From NCBI GenBank assembly GCA_944321885.1, contig CALUNB010000093.1, positions 1 to 41,780 on the forward strand: 41,780 bases of DNA, read 5' to 3'. Below, piece after piece: positions 26,628 to 35,359 of this stretch. Positions within the stretch are counted from its first letter, which is position 1. Every line of letters starts with the position of its first letter. The notes under the pieces were generated by a model. The model ran no database searches and was not told the DNA's origin. It worked only from the letters and a program-made list of their open reading frames with translations. Made by a program: the position numbers and the translations under genes. The stretch comes from an uncultured Bacteroidales bacterium (GTDB lineage Bacteria; Bacteroidota; Bacteroidia; Bacteroidales; P3).

Positions 26628-26658
26628 TTTGCACTTTTAAAAAATTGGCGTACTTTTG
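26628..26658 (+). promoter_or_regulatory. Promoter of tRNA-Gly
   Basis: TTTG (26628-26631), 19 bp, then TACTTTTG (26651-26658), ending 12 bp before the tRNA, is a perfect Bacteroidetes promoter. Confidence 0.8.
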
Positions 26659-26670
26659 CATTCCAATTCT

Positions 26671-26743
26671 GCGGAAGTAGCTCAGCTGGTAGAGCGCAAC
26701 CTTGCCAAGGTTGAGGTCGCGAGTTCGAACCTCGTTTTCCGCT
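26671..26743 (+). tRNA. tRNA-Gly (anticodon GCC)
   Basis: A 73-nt cloverleaf with acceptor arms GCGGAAG/TTTCCGC, D arm with AGCTCAGCTGGTAGAGC, anticodon loop CTTGCCAAG giving GCC, and T arm GAGTTCGAACCTC. The discriminator base is T and CCA is not encoded. Confidence 0.97.
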
Positions 26744-26748
26744 CACTT

Positions 26749-26781
26749 CCCGGTGTTGAAAAGAACATCGGGTTTTTTTTT
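26749..26781 (+). terminator. Intrinsic terminator after tRNA-Gly
   Basis: CCCGGTGTT (26749-26757) pairs with AACATCGGG (26764-26772), with one G-T pair, and a run of nine T follows. It lies between the two tRNA genes, yet I see no separate promoter for tRNA-Leu, so it may be leaky. Confidence 0.6.
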
Positions 26782-26788
26782 GCCTTTT

Positions 26789-26872
26789 GCCCCGATGGTG
26801 GAATGGTAGACACGCAGGACTTAAAATCCTGTGGCCGATGAGGCCGTGCGGGTTCGAGTCCCGCTCGGGGCA
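26789..26872 (+). tRNA. tRNA-Leu (anticodon TAA)
   Basis: An 84-nt class II tRNA with acceptor arms GCCCCGA/TCGGGGC, anticodon stem-loop CAGGA-CTTAAAA-TCCTG giving TAA, a long variable arm (GGCCGATGAGGCC), and T arm GCGGGTTCGAGTCCCGC. The discriminator is A. Six bases separate it from the xseA start. Confidence 0.97.
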
Positions 26873-26878
26873 CGGATT

Positions 26879-28159
26879 ATGTCTGTTGAGCAGCACATCT
26901 TTACGCTTTTGGACGTTTGCCGGAGCATCCAGAAAACGCTTACAGCGCGTTATGGCTCTTCATTCTGGGTCAGGGCCGAGATGCACAAGCTCAATCTTTA
27001 CCCGGCTTCCGGGCATTGTTTCCCTGATTTGTTGCAAAAAGAAGAGGGCGAGGTGGTAGCTGAAATGCGGGCCACCCTTTGGCGCGCCGATTATCAGCGT
27101 ATCAACCGGAAATTCCTGCAAATTGTCAGGGAACCGCTTGGGGAAGGAATCGAGATTCTTTTCGAGGCCCGTATCCAGTATGACCCAAAATATGGCCTGA
27201 GTCTGAGAATCTTGGATATAGACCCGACTTACGCCTTGGGGCGGCTCGAAAGGGAAAGAGCCTTGTGTGTCCAACGCTTGAAGGAAGAAGCCCTTTGGGA
27301 TCGGAACCGTTCCTTGCCTTTTCCCAAGGTTCCTTCCAGGATTGCTGTCATTTCGGCGGAAACCAGCAAGGGATATTCCGATTTCATGCAAGTGCTGCGG
27401 GGTAACACGCAGGGATACGGTTTTTACATGAAGCTTTTTCCGGCTTTGCTGCAAGGAGAGGCGGCGGAAGCCTCGTTGCTGGCAGCCCTCCATGCCGTCC
27501 AGGATTTCCCTTTGGATTTCGATGTCGTGGTCATCATCCGGGGTGGCGGAGGCGAAGTGGGTTTGAATGTTTACAACCACTACGCCTTGGCTAAGGAAAT
27601 TTGCACTTACCCGGTTCCGGTCTTGACAGGTATCGGGCATTCCACTAATCTGACCGTGGGCGAAGAGGTCGCCTTTTTCCATGCCATTACACCTACTGAG
27701 TTGGCAGTCTTTATCTTGAGGCAATTCGACACGTTTTATTCCGATGTTTCCTTTTTCATGGATGAATTGTCCCGTTTGAGCCAAGAGCGTTTGATCAAGG
27801 AGGCTTACCGTCTTGAGCGTTCCAAGCTTTCGTTGAAATCGCCTTTGTTGCGTTTGCAGTACAACATGCAAGGCTTGCAGGATTTGCAGGAACGTTTGAA
27901 ACGGGCGGCTTTGCAGTTCCTGAAAACGGAAAGGGAGGGTTTAAAGGAAATCGGGAACATTTTGGTCTGGGCGGATCCTTCGCGCAATCTGAAGCGGGGC
28001 TATTCGCTTACTTACCAAGGCGATAAATTGGTTTTTTCAGGGGAAAGCCTCAAAGAGGGATGCCAAATCCGGACCGTCTTGGCCCAGGGGACGGTTCTTA
28101 GCCGGGTGGAAAAACTTTCTGGAAATACGAACACGAAAAAGACGCAAAAAAATGGCTAA
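26879..28159 (+). CDS. xseA: Exodeoxyribonuclease VII large subunit
   Basis: A 426-residue XseA that degrades single-stranded DNA in both directions with XseB. The N-terminal OB-fold reads FWVRAEMHKLNLYPASGHCF and the catalytic domain carries KVPSRIAVISAETSKGYSDF, DVVVIIRGGGGEVGLNVYN and PVLTGIGHSTNLT. The DNA-binding region with GHCF and the PFPKVPSRIAVI block match Bacteroidetes homologues. ATG at 26879 follows tRNA-Leu by six bases, so upstream in-frame codons lie within the tRNA and are not part of the gene; it probably depends on tRNA-region transcription. It overlaps xseB by eight bases. Confidence 0.95.
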   Translation: MSVEQHIFTLLDVCRSIQKTLTARYGSSFWVRAEMHKLNLYPASGHCFPDLLQKEEGEVVAEMRATLWRADYQRINRKFLQIVREPLGEGIEILFEARIQYDPKYGLSLRILDIDPTYALGRLERERALCVQRLKEEALWDRNRSLPFPKVPSRIAVISAETSKGYSDFMQVLRGNTQGYGFYMKLFPALLQGEAAEASLLAALHAVQDFPLDFDVVVIIRGGGGEVGLNVYNHYALAKEICTYPVPVLTGIGHSTNLTVGEEVAFFHAITPTELAVFILRQFDTFYSDVSFFMDELSRLSQERLIKEAYRLERSKLSLKSPLLRLQYNMQGLQDLQERLKRAALQFLKTEREGLKEIGNILVWADPSRNLKRGYSLTYQGDKLVFSGESLKEGCQIRTVLAQGTVLSRVEKLSGNTNTKKTQKNG

Positions 28160-28385
28160 ACGGAAGAACGCAGGGCAGGCGGAGGAAGTCCGGTTGACAT
28201 ACGAACAGGCTTACGAGGAATTGCAACGGATGGTGGCCGACATGGAGTCCGAGACCATTACCGTGGACGAATTGGCTTCGAAATTACAGGAGGCTGCTAA
28301 GTTGTTGGCCATTTGCAAACGCAAGTTGTTCGATACAGAGAAGGATGTCAAGGCTATTTTGGAACAAATATCCGGGGATGAATAA
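28152..28385 (+). CDS. xseB: Exodeoxyribonuclease VII small subunit
   Basis: A 77-residue XseB, the coiled-coil partner of XseA. LTYEQAYEELQRMVADMES followed by VDELASKLQEAAKLLAICKR and LFDTEKDVKAIL is the family pattern. It overlaps the end of xseA by eight bases, showing translational coupling. Confidence 0.95.
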   Translation: MAKRKNAGQAEEVRLTYEQAYEELQRMVADMESETITVDELASKLQEAAKLLAICKRKLFDTEKDVKAILEQISGDE

Positions 28386-28418
28386 TTTTCCCTTCAGATT
28401 TTCCCCAAACTCGGTTTT

Positions 28419-28426
28419 TACTTTTG
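28419..28426 (+). promoter_or_regulatory. -7 element upstream of the TolC remnant
   Basis: TACTTTTG matches the Bacteroidetes -7 box exactly; no TTTG is found at the -33 distance. It lies 124 bp before the TolC start. Confidence 0.35.
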
Positions 28427-28549
28427 CCTTGGATTTGGAATTTGTGCTTTTCGCGATTCCGGGACAAGGCAGATCGGGTCGTTTCCCGGAATCGTCTGTC
28501 CGTTGCGACAGGCAAATAAATTCTGGTTCCGAGGATTCAACGATATGCC

Positions 28550-29804
28550 ATGAGCCGCTTCGCCTTGCTTGTTGCCTTTGTTTTACCGTTTGTTTTACCG
28601 TCCCTCCATGGGCAAGAACCGGGGAAACCTTTGCTGGCTTGGGTTTTGCAAGATTATATCGAAGCCGCCAAGCGGAACAGTCCCTTGCTCAGCGATTACC
28701 ATAACCAGGAAGAAATCGAGCAAGCGGAATTGCAGCGTTTGAAAGCCTTTTACCAGCGTTCCCGTTTGGAGGTGACGGGGGAATATCTTTTCGTGCCGGT
28801 CGTTACCCGGGATGGGGGACGGACTTCTTTTGCCTGGAACGCCCAGGATGCCACGGATTATTACGGATACGACCTGGGGGAAAGCAGCGGGCATCTTCAT
28901 GCAGGCCTGACTTGGCGGCAGCCCTTGCTGGGATTTTCCTCCTACAAGGTAGCGCGGGAACAATCGGCGGTGGGCATGGAAGGTCTCCGGAATCGTATCC
29001 ATTTGGAAGAACGTTATTTGGAACGTGCCGTGACGGAGCAGTACCTGCTTTGCCTTCTTGACCTTACCCGCATGGCTTTTACCGATTCTGTCGGCCTCTT
29101 GCTCGAACGCCAAAGCGAGTTGTTGCACCTTTTGGTCGGGAACGGCCTTATGAAACAATCGGATTTGCGCCTGTTGTCCGTGGAACAGGAGGCGAACCGG
29201 GAACAGCGGCTTGCCTTCTTGCAATCTTACCATTCCCATTTGACGGATTTGAACCTGCTTTGCGGCATCCGCGACACGCTCGATGTGGAACTTGCCCCCG
29301 TCCGGCTTGAGCTCCGCATGGCGGAAAAGGGCATGGCGAGCCTTTTCATGGAAAAGTACCGTTTGGACAGTTTGAATGAAGAACTTGCCTTGCGTTCGTT
29401 CAATTTGCAATACAAGCCCCGCTTGGACTTGTTCGTGGACGGGGGCTTGCGGACAGGTGGTTTTGAAAGCTGGTACCGGCATTTCGGTTGGAGCGCGGGT
29501 TTGAGCTTTTCGTGGACTGTTTTTGACGGCAGGCAGAAGCGGTGGAAAGAGCGGCAGGCCGGACTTCGGCAGGAAAGCATACGGGCCTACCCAGAGGAAA
29601 ATGCGGTTGGAGCAATGTTTGTCTGAGATGCTGCAATGCGACAGGCGTTCGGCCCTGTTGGAAAGGCAACTTTCCGATTACGGGATGCTTCTGCCCGATT
29701 ATGCCAAGGAGATGGAAGCCGGCCAGGTATCCGTCTTGGACTATATCGGCATCCTCCGTAGCAAAATCCAGTTGGAAAGGGAACTCCAGTTGTTGCAGAC
29801 GAAC
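28550..29804 (+). pseudogene. Frameshifted TolC-like outer-membrane efflux protein
   Basis: The first 340 or so residues, with a signal peptide ending near SLHG, resemble a TolC family protein of an RND efflux system (long helices, then LDLFVDGGLRTGGFESWYR and SFSWTVFDGRQKRWKERQAG). At the CCC run 29590-29592 an extra base shifts the frame to stop after AYPEENAVGAMFV. Removing one C restores AYQRKMRLEQCLSEML and TolC similarity continues to LELQLLQTN at about 29804. There it joins directly to the middle of an RND pump, without the adaptor gene or the pump's first membrane helix. Confidence 0.85.
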
Positions 29805-31836
29805 CTTTTCCCGGAGGTGCCTTTCCCGCGTATCACCCTTATCGCCGATGCGGGCCAGCAACCGGTGGACCGCATGATGATTACCGTGACCAAGCCCTTG
29901 GAAAGCGCGGTGAAAAAAGTGCAGGGAACCACCGTGGTCAAAAGCAGCACTTCGCGGGGCAGTTGCGTGATAGACGTTTATTTCCAATGGGGATTGGATA
30001 TCCAGGCTTTGAAAGCCCAGGTGGAAAGCCGGGTCAACGAAATCCGGGCTTTCCTGCCTGCCGGAACGGTCATTTCCACGGAAGTCATGAACCAGTCGTT
30101 GTTCCCGGTTTACGGCTTTACCTTGGAAAGCAGGGAGAACACTTCCATTGCATTGCGGGATGTGGGAAACCTTTTGGTCCGGCCCATGTTTTCGCAGGTC
30201 GATGGCATCAGCAACGTGGTGGTGCGGGGCGGGAAGGCCAAGGAGTTTGTGGTCAAACCCGATGTGGCCAAGATGTCGGCTTTGGGCATCACCCCGGCGC
30301 AGGTTAAAACCGCGTTCGTGCAGAGCAATTTCGTCTCGGACAACGGGAACCTGGCGGATTACAGCCGTTTGTACCTTTCCTTGACCGATGCCCGGATCGA
30401 GGGTTTGGAGGAGTTGCAGGAGATGGTCATCCGTAACGATGGCAAACGGCTTGTCCGGTTGGGGGATTTTGCCGAGGTGGAAGTACAGGAGCAGCAGGAG
30501 TTCTTGAAAATCAACGCTAACGGTCGGGATGCCGTTTTGGTGGACTTGGTGAAGCAGGAGGGGGTGGACTTGATGGCTTTTGCCAAGGCGGTGGAGCGCA
30601 AGGCCGGGCAGATCCGTTCCCAGCTTCCGGAAGGGTATGTGCTGGAACCGTATTACAACCAGAGTGCGTTCGTGGGCGACAGCATCCATGGAGTGCTGAG
30701 AACCCTTTGCGAGGGACTTTTTTTGCGATTGTGGTGATGGTGCTGTTCTTGCGTTCCTGGCGGTCGAGCTTGGTGGTAGTGCTGACGATTCCCGTCACCG
30801 TGGCATTCAGCATTTTGTTGTGTTATTTGGCGGGAATTTCCATCAATGTGATGTCTTTGGGCGCGATGGCGGCTTCGGTGGGTCTGATTATCGATGACGC
30901 CATTGTGGTTATCGAGCAGATTTACCGTGAACACGAGGAGAATCCCGGCATAGGTCGTTTCGGTGCGGTCCGCCATGCCATGGGCGATTTGTTCCCGGCC
31001 ATGGTGGCTTCGTCCTTGGCGACCATTGTCATTCATTTTCCTTTCCGTCTGATGAGTGCTCTGCGGGGAGTTTCTCCAAGGAACTTTCGGACACGATGCA
31101 ACTCACCCTGCTGGCTTCTTTTTGTGCTGTGAAGGTGGTTCCCGGCGAAATAGAACAGAGGCGGGAAAACCTGCAATCTTGCATCGTGCTCACGGCCCGT
31201 TTGGAAAACCGGGATTTGGGGAGCGCGGTCGTTGACTTGCAGCAAGCACTCCATGCACAATTGCCTTTGCCTCCGGGATACCGTCTTGATTTTGGCGGGG
31301 CCTATGCCGGGCAGCAGCAGTCGTTCCGCGAACTGGCCAGAATACTCGGTTTGGCTATCTTGTTGGTGTTCACGGTCTTGGTGTTCCTTTTCCGGGAGTG
31401 GCGCTTGTCGTTTGCCGTGCTGTTCGTGTCTTTGATGGGGATTTGCGGTTGCCTTTTGGCTTTATGGCTGACAGGGGTGCCGATCAATGTGAGCAGTTAT
31501 ACGGATATCATCATGATTGTGGGAATTTTGGTAGAAAATGCTATTTTCACGGTTTGGCAATACAAGATGAACCGGCGCAGGGGCGGGAACTTGGAAGATG
31601 CGGTGGATTACGCCATTGCGTTGCGTCTCCGGCCCAAGCTGATGACCGCCAGCGGGGCTGTGATTGCCTTGATGCCTCTTGCTTTGGGTTTGGGCGTGGG
31701 TGCGCAGATGCAGCAGCCCTTGGCTGTGGCGGTGATTGGAGGGTTCGTGGTGGGTTTGCCTTTGTTGTTAGTGGTGTTGCCGGCATGGATGCGGAAGATG
31801 CACTGGAATCGGGATGAGATGGAAACGGATGCTTGA
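29805..31836 (+). pseudogene. Degenerate RND efflux pump permease
   Basis: Pieces of an RND permease (CusA/AcrB superfamily) in three frames. 29805-30717 starts inside the protein at LFPEVPFPRITLIADAGQ. A frameshift occurs at the T7 run 30718-30724, after which FFAIVVMVLFLRS and GAMAASVGLIIDDAIVVIE continue in another frame. A third shift lies near 31068-31080 (GGGAGTTTCTCC), followed by ELSDTMQLTLLASF in the next frame. The second periplasmic loop is largely gone: LLASF is followed within about ten residues by VVPGEIEQRRENLQS and the last membrane half, ending IIMIVGILVENAIFTVWQYK. At least two frameshifts plus in-frame losses rule out function. Confidence 0.9.
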
Positions 31837-31954
31837 GGGGAACCAGACGGTCTCTTTAAGTCCTTTCCCAAGGCTTGGGCAATTCGAAGAGCGTCTTGGT
31901 AGGTCGGAAAGGGATGGGTGGTCCCAACAACGAGGATTTAAAAAGGTCTTGATT

Positions 31955-32632
31955 ATGAAATTGTTGATTATAGAAGACGAGAAGGAGTTGTCCGACAGTA
32001 TTGTGGCTTATTTGGGTTCGGAACATTATGTTTGTGAACAGGCGTTCACCTACAATGAGGCTGTAAGGAAGATGGATTTGCATGATTATGATTGCATTCT
32101 GTTGGATTTGATGTTGCCGGGCGGAACCGGGATGGAGCTTTTGTATCATATCAGGAGACACCGGAATCCGGTCGGGGTCATCATTGTTTCGGCCAAAGAT
32201 TCCTTGGAGGACAAGGTGAAAGGTTTGGCAATCGGCGCGGACGATTATTTGGCCAAACCTTTCCATTTGCCGGAATTGGGCATGCGCATCCATGCCCTTA
32301 TCCGGCGTCGGGAGTTTTCTGCGAACAATGTTTTGTACAGCAATGGTTTGGAGATTGATTTGTCGGCAAAATCGGTTTGCGTGGACGGGCGTTCCCTTTG
32401 GTTGACTCGGACGGAGTACGAATTGCTGTTGTTTTTCATTGCCAACCGGAACCGGGTGGTTTCCAAGGCTTCGATTGCGGAGCATTTGAGCGGGGACATG
32501 GCCGAAATGTTCGACAACCATGATTTCGTTTATACGCATATCAAGAATTTGAAGGCGAAATTGGCTGAAGCGGGTGTGAGAGATTGCATCCGGAACGTAT
32601 ACGGGATGGGTTACAAATGGCTCGAGGCATGA
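31955..32632 (+). CDS. OmpR-family response regulator
   Basis: A 225-residue regulator with a receiver domain (MKLLIIEDEKELSDS at the start, phospho-aspartate 51 in CILLDLMLP, lysine 102 in YLAKPF) and a C-terminal winged helix (LWLTRTEYELLLFFIANRNR and VYTHIKNLKAKLAEAG). It appears intact. It follows the dead efflux genes and overlaps the sensor kinase gene (ATGA at 32629-32632). It probably once controlled the adjacent pump, and whether it still has a target is unknown. The frame is open to 31814 upstream, but that start lies inside the pump remnant, so ATG at 31955 is preferred. Confidence 0.93.
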   Translation: MKLLIIEDEKELSDSIVAYLGSEHYVCEQAFTYNEAVRKMDLHDYDCILLDLMLPGGTGMELLYHIRRHRNPVGVIIVSAKDSLEDKVKGLAIGADDYLAKPFHLPELGMRIHALIRRREFSANNVLYSNGLEIDLSAKSVCVDGRSLWLTRTEYELLLFFIANRNRVVSKASIAEHLSGDMAEMFDNHDFVYTHIKNLKAKLAEAGVRDCIRNVYGMGYKWLEA

Positions 32633-33714
32633 AAAGTCGAAGGAAGAAAACCAGGAGTCTTTCCCGGAAAATGTTAGGGCAGTTTGCCATCTGCCTCGCG
32701 TTGCTGTTGTTGCTTGCCACGCCGCTTTTTTATGGCTTGACCAAACATTACTATGCCGAAGACATGCAGGACTTGGTGGAAGCCGTGAAGCAGGGGGACC
32801 CTTTGCCTGCTTCCGATTTGGAAGAAGACATCTTGCATGGCATCATGATTCAGTTCGGTTTGATGACTTTGGTATTGGCCTTGGCTATGGTTTTGACTTT
32901 GCGTTTCATTTCATGGCGTTTGTGGAAGCCGTTCGACAAGACTTTGCGCTGGATGGAGACTTTCCGCTTGGAAGACGGATGTGTGACTGTCTTTTCTGAG
33001 AGCCATGTGGCCGAGTTCGACCGCTTGAACAGAGCTTTGTTGCTTTTGATACACAACAGTCTTGTCAGTTACCGTATGCAGAAAGAGTTTACCGAGAACG
33101 CCTTGCGTGAATTGCAGATCCCTCTTGCCGTGTTCCAAAGCAAGCTCGACTTGTTGCTGCAATTGCCCGGCTTGACGGCCCGGCAGGCGGAATTGGTCCG
33201 TGGTTTGTACGAGAACGCCAACCGTCTTGCCCGCTTGAATCGTAATCTTCTTTTATTGGCCAAGATAGATAATCGCCAATACCAGACGATGGAAGAGGTG
33301 GACTTGCCGGAGCTTGTCGGGGATTTGCTGCCTTCTTTGGAAAGCCTTTCGGGTAGCGTTTCGATTTACAAGGATTTCCAAGTTCCGGACTTGAAGCTGC
33401 GAGCCAATCGTACTTTGCTGGAAAGCTTGGGGAACAATCTTGTGGTGAATGCGGTCCGTCATAACCGACCCGATGGGATGGTTATGGTTCACATAATCGG
33501 GCGGCAGTTGGAAGTGGTCAACACTTCCGATGAACCGGCTTTGAACAAGAATTTGATATTCCGCCGTTTTTATCGTTCTTCCGAGGCGACCAAGGGCAGC
33601 GGTTTGGGGCTTGCCATCGTGAAAGCCGTTTGCGACTACCATGGCTGGAAGGTCTCTTACTGTTATGAGTATGGTTTCCATTCTTTCATTGTGGATTTTG
33701 GGGAAGCGCATTAG
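32629..33714 (+). CDS. Sensor histidine kinase lacking the phospho-acceptor histidine
   Basis: A 361-residue membrane kinase with helices at about 17-38 and 71-95 and a cytoplasmic catalytic part. The H-box reads FTENALRELQIPLAVFQ at about 154-170; related Bacteroidetes kinases have ASHELQTPLA, so position 160 is arginine (CGT at 33106-33108) instead of histidine. The neighbouring Ser-to-Leu and Thr-to-Ile changes are also single transitions from that family sequence. The N box LLESLGNNLVVNAVRHN is present, and GSGLGLAIVKAVC is a good G2 box. The kinase should be unable to autophosphorylate in the usual way. Its start overlaps the regulator stop (ATGA). Confidence 0.85.
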   Translation: MKSRRKKTRSLSRKMLGQFAICLALLLLLATPLFYGLTKHYYAEDMQDLVEAVKQGDPLPASDLEEDILHGIMIQFGLMTLVLALAMVLTLRFISWRLWKPFDKTLRWMETFRLEDGCVTVFSESHVAEFDRLNRALLLLIHNSLVSYRMQKEFTENALRELQIPLAVFQSKLDLLLQLPGLTARQAELVRGLYENANRLARLNRNLLLLAKIDNRQYQTMEEVDLPELVGDLLPSLESLSGSVSIYKDFQVPDLKLRANRTLLESLGNNLVVNAVRHNRPDGMVMVHIIGRQLEVVNTSDEPALNKNLIFRRFYRSSEATKGSGLGLAIVKAVCDYHGWKVSYCYEYGFHSFIVDFGEAH

Positions 33715-33754
33715 AAGCTGTTTTGGGTCCGGTGTCGAATTTTAAACAGATTCT
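33713..33754. repeat. Small inverted repeat with GAAGCTGTTT end
   Basis: AGAAGCTGTTT (33713-33723) and AAACAGATTCT (33744-33754) are inverted arms, one mismatch, directly after the kinase stop codon. GAAGCTGTTT is shared with the elements at 8057 and 20532-20917. Confidence 0.55.
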
Positions 33755-33762
33755 TACTTTTG
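33755..33762 (+). promoter_or_regulatory. -7 element for the PAP2 gene
   Basis: TACTTTTG matches TAnnTTTG; no TTTG is at -33. It is 63 bp upstream of the PAP2 start. Confidence 0.4.
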
Positions 33763-33825
33763 CCCGGATTATCGGGAATTTTGGAAGCCTGAAAGTTGGG
33801 AAACTGAAAGAAAGTCCATCATGTC

Positions 33826-35295
33826 ATGGCGAGGATGAAGGTCGGGATATTTTTCCTTTTGTCGGTTTGTTTGGGATGCTTGGTTCCCTCGGTTGCGTTT
33901 GCCTTTTCAGATTTTGTGGGAACGCGGAAGGGCTTTGTTTCGGGCGGAAGCGATGCTTTGGGCGTTGTTCCGGGGCGGAAGCAGACGGCCTTATCAAGGG
34001 ACTGTTGGTCCGATTCGGGCTTGGTTACTCCGGGTGGTGTTCCGAGCCAGGTTATTCCGGGTGGTGTTCCGAGCCAGGTTATTCCGAGGGGTGTTTCGAG
34101 CCAGGTTGTTCCGAGATGTATTCCGGGGCAATCACGGCTTTTCGACATGGGCTTTGCCGGGATGCCTTTGGTGGTCGCAGGTTTTTCGGTCAAGTCGGGG
34201 GACGAGGCTTTCCGAGGCTTGCGTGAGGGGTTCCTGCCGGATTTCCGTAATCCGGTGGACGACTATCTGCAGTATCTTCCGGCTGCCGTGATGCTGGGTT
34301 TGAAGGCGGGCGGGGTGGAAAGCCGGAGTTCATGGGGCAGGATGCTGGTCTCGGACGCGTTTTCGGTTTTGCTGATGAGCGGCGTGGTCAACGGTTTGAA
34401 ATATGGGCTGCAGGAGCTGCGTCCGGATGCTTCCAACCGGCGTTCGTTCCCTTCCGGGCATACGGCCACGGCTTTCATGACGGCGACCATGCTTGTGAAT
34501 GAGTACGGGCATAAAAGCCCTTGGGTGGGTGTGGGGGCCTATACGGTGGCTTCGGCGACCGGGCTAATGCGGGTCGCCAACAACAAGCATTGGATCAGTG
34601 ATGTTTTGGCGGGAGCCGGTATCGGCATCCTGAGCACGGAATTGGGATACTATTTGGCCGATTTGATTTTCAAGGAGAAGGGAATCCGTCATTTCCCGTC
34701 CCGACCCGACTCTTTGGGTTTCGACACTCCGTCCTTTTTGGGTTTGCATATGGGTTTCGTGGATTTGCCGGGCCGTTACCGGGCTTGGAACGGGGACCGG
34801 ATCCGTTTTTCTTCCGGAAGTTCGCTGGGTGTGGAGGGGGCTTGGTTTTTCAGGTCGGGTATCGGAATCGGAGGGCGTTTCAACATGGCGGACTTCCCGG
34901 TGGATGGGCAAGACAGGGTTGAGGAAGAGCGTTTGGATATGTTGTCGGTCTATGCCGGAGCTTATTTTGCTTACCCGCTTGTGCCGCGTTTGGCCTTGGG
35001 TGGCAATGTGTCGGCGGGTTATGTGCATGCCTCGGACTTGCAGTTGTCGGGAGTTCCGCTTTTAAACAGGGACTTTTTCGGTTTTAATGCTGGCTTGTCC
35101 TTGTCTTTCAGTTTGAAAGCCCATTTCGGGATGCGGCTTTATGCCTCTTGCGAGCTCTTGCCCGGATTTTGGGAACACATGAACCGGAACACGGCTTGGA
35201 TTCTGGGTTTCGGAGGCGCGTTCCATGTTCTTCTCGGAGGAAAGGGGAAATCCTCGAACCGAGGTAAGCACGATCCGGCTGAAACCTGCCCTTGA
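33826..35295 (+). CDS. PAP2 phosphatase fused to an outer-membrane beta-barrel domain
   Basis: A 489-residue protein with a signal peptide, a repeat-rich segment (about 66-98), a PAP2 phosphatase domain and a C-terminal barrel-like domain (about 290-470, ending AWILGFGGAFHVLL). The PAP2 motifs are complete: KYGLQELRP at 192-200, SFPSGHT at 207-213, and SATGLMRVANNKHWISD at 243-259, with the catalytic histidines 212 and 255. PAP2 enzymes remove phosphates from lipids such as phosphatidate, undecaprenyl pyrophosphate or lipid A. It converges on lpxK, which adds the lipid A 4'-phosphate, so lipid A is a reasonable but unproven substrate. An ATG three codons later (33835) is an alternative start. 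Confidence 0.85.
   Translation: MARMKVGIFFLLSVCLGCLVPSVAFAFSDFVGTRKGFVSGGSDALGVVPGRKQTALSRDCWSDSGLVTPGGVPSQVIPGGVPSQVIPRGVSSQVVPRCIPGQSRLFDMGFAGMPLVVAGFSVKSGDEAFRGLREGFLPDFRNPVDDYLQYLPAAVMLGLKAGGVESRSSWGRMLVSDAFSVLLMSGVVNGLKYGLQELRPDASNRRSFPSGHTATAFMTATMLVNEYGHKSPWVGVGAYTVASATGLMRVANNKHWISDVLAGAGIGILSTELGYYLADLIFKEKGIRHFPSRPDSLGFDTPSFLGLHMGFVDLPGRYRAWNGDRIRFSSGSSLGVEGAWFFRSGIGIGGRFNMADFPVDGQDRVEEERLDMLSVYAGAYFAYPLVPRLALGGNVSAGYVHASDLQLSGVPLLNRDFFGFNAGLSLSFSLKAHFGMRLYASCELLPGFWEHMNRNTAWILGFGGAFHVLLGGKGKSSNRGKHDPAETCP
34031..34111 (+). repeat. Three 27-bp tandem repeats inside the PAP2 gene
   Basis: Units start at 34031, 34058 and 34085; the first two are identical and the third has a few changes, with a degraded fourth after it. 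The protein repeat is about GGVPSQVIP. Such in-frame repeats can vary in number by replication slippage. Confidence 0.9.
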
Positions 35296-35359
35296 GGGAT
35301 AGCCTCAGAAAGAAGCGGTGGGCCGTTCAGCCGTTCGCTTTCGCGCAGCATGAGGGTGG

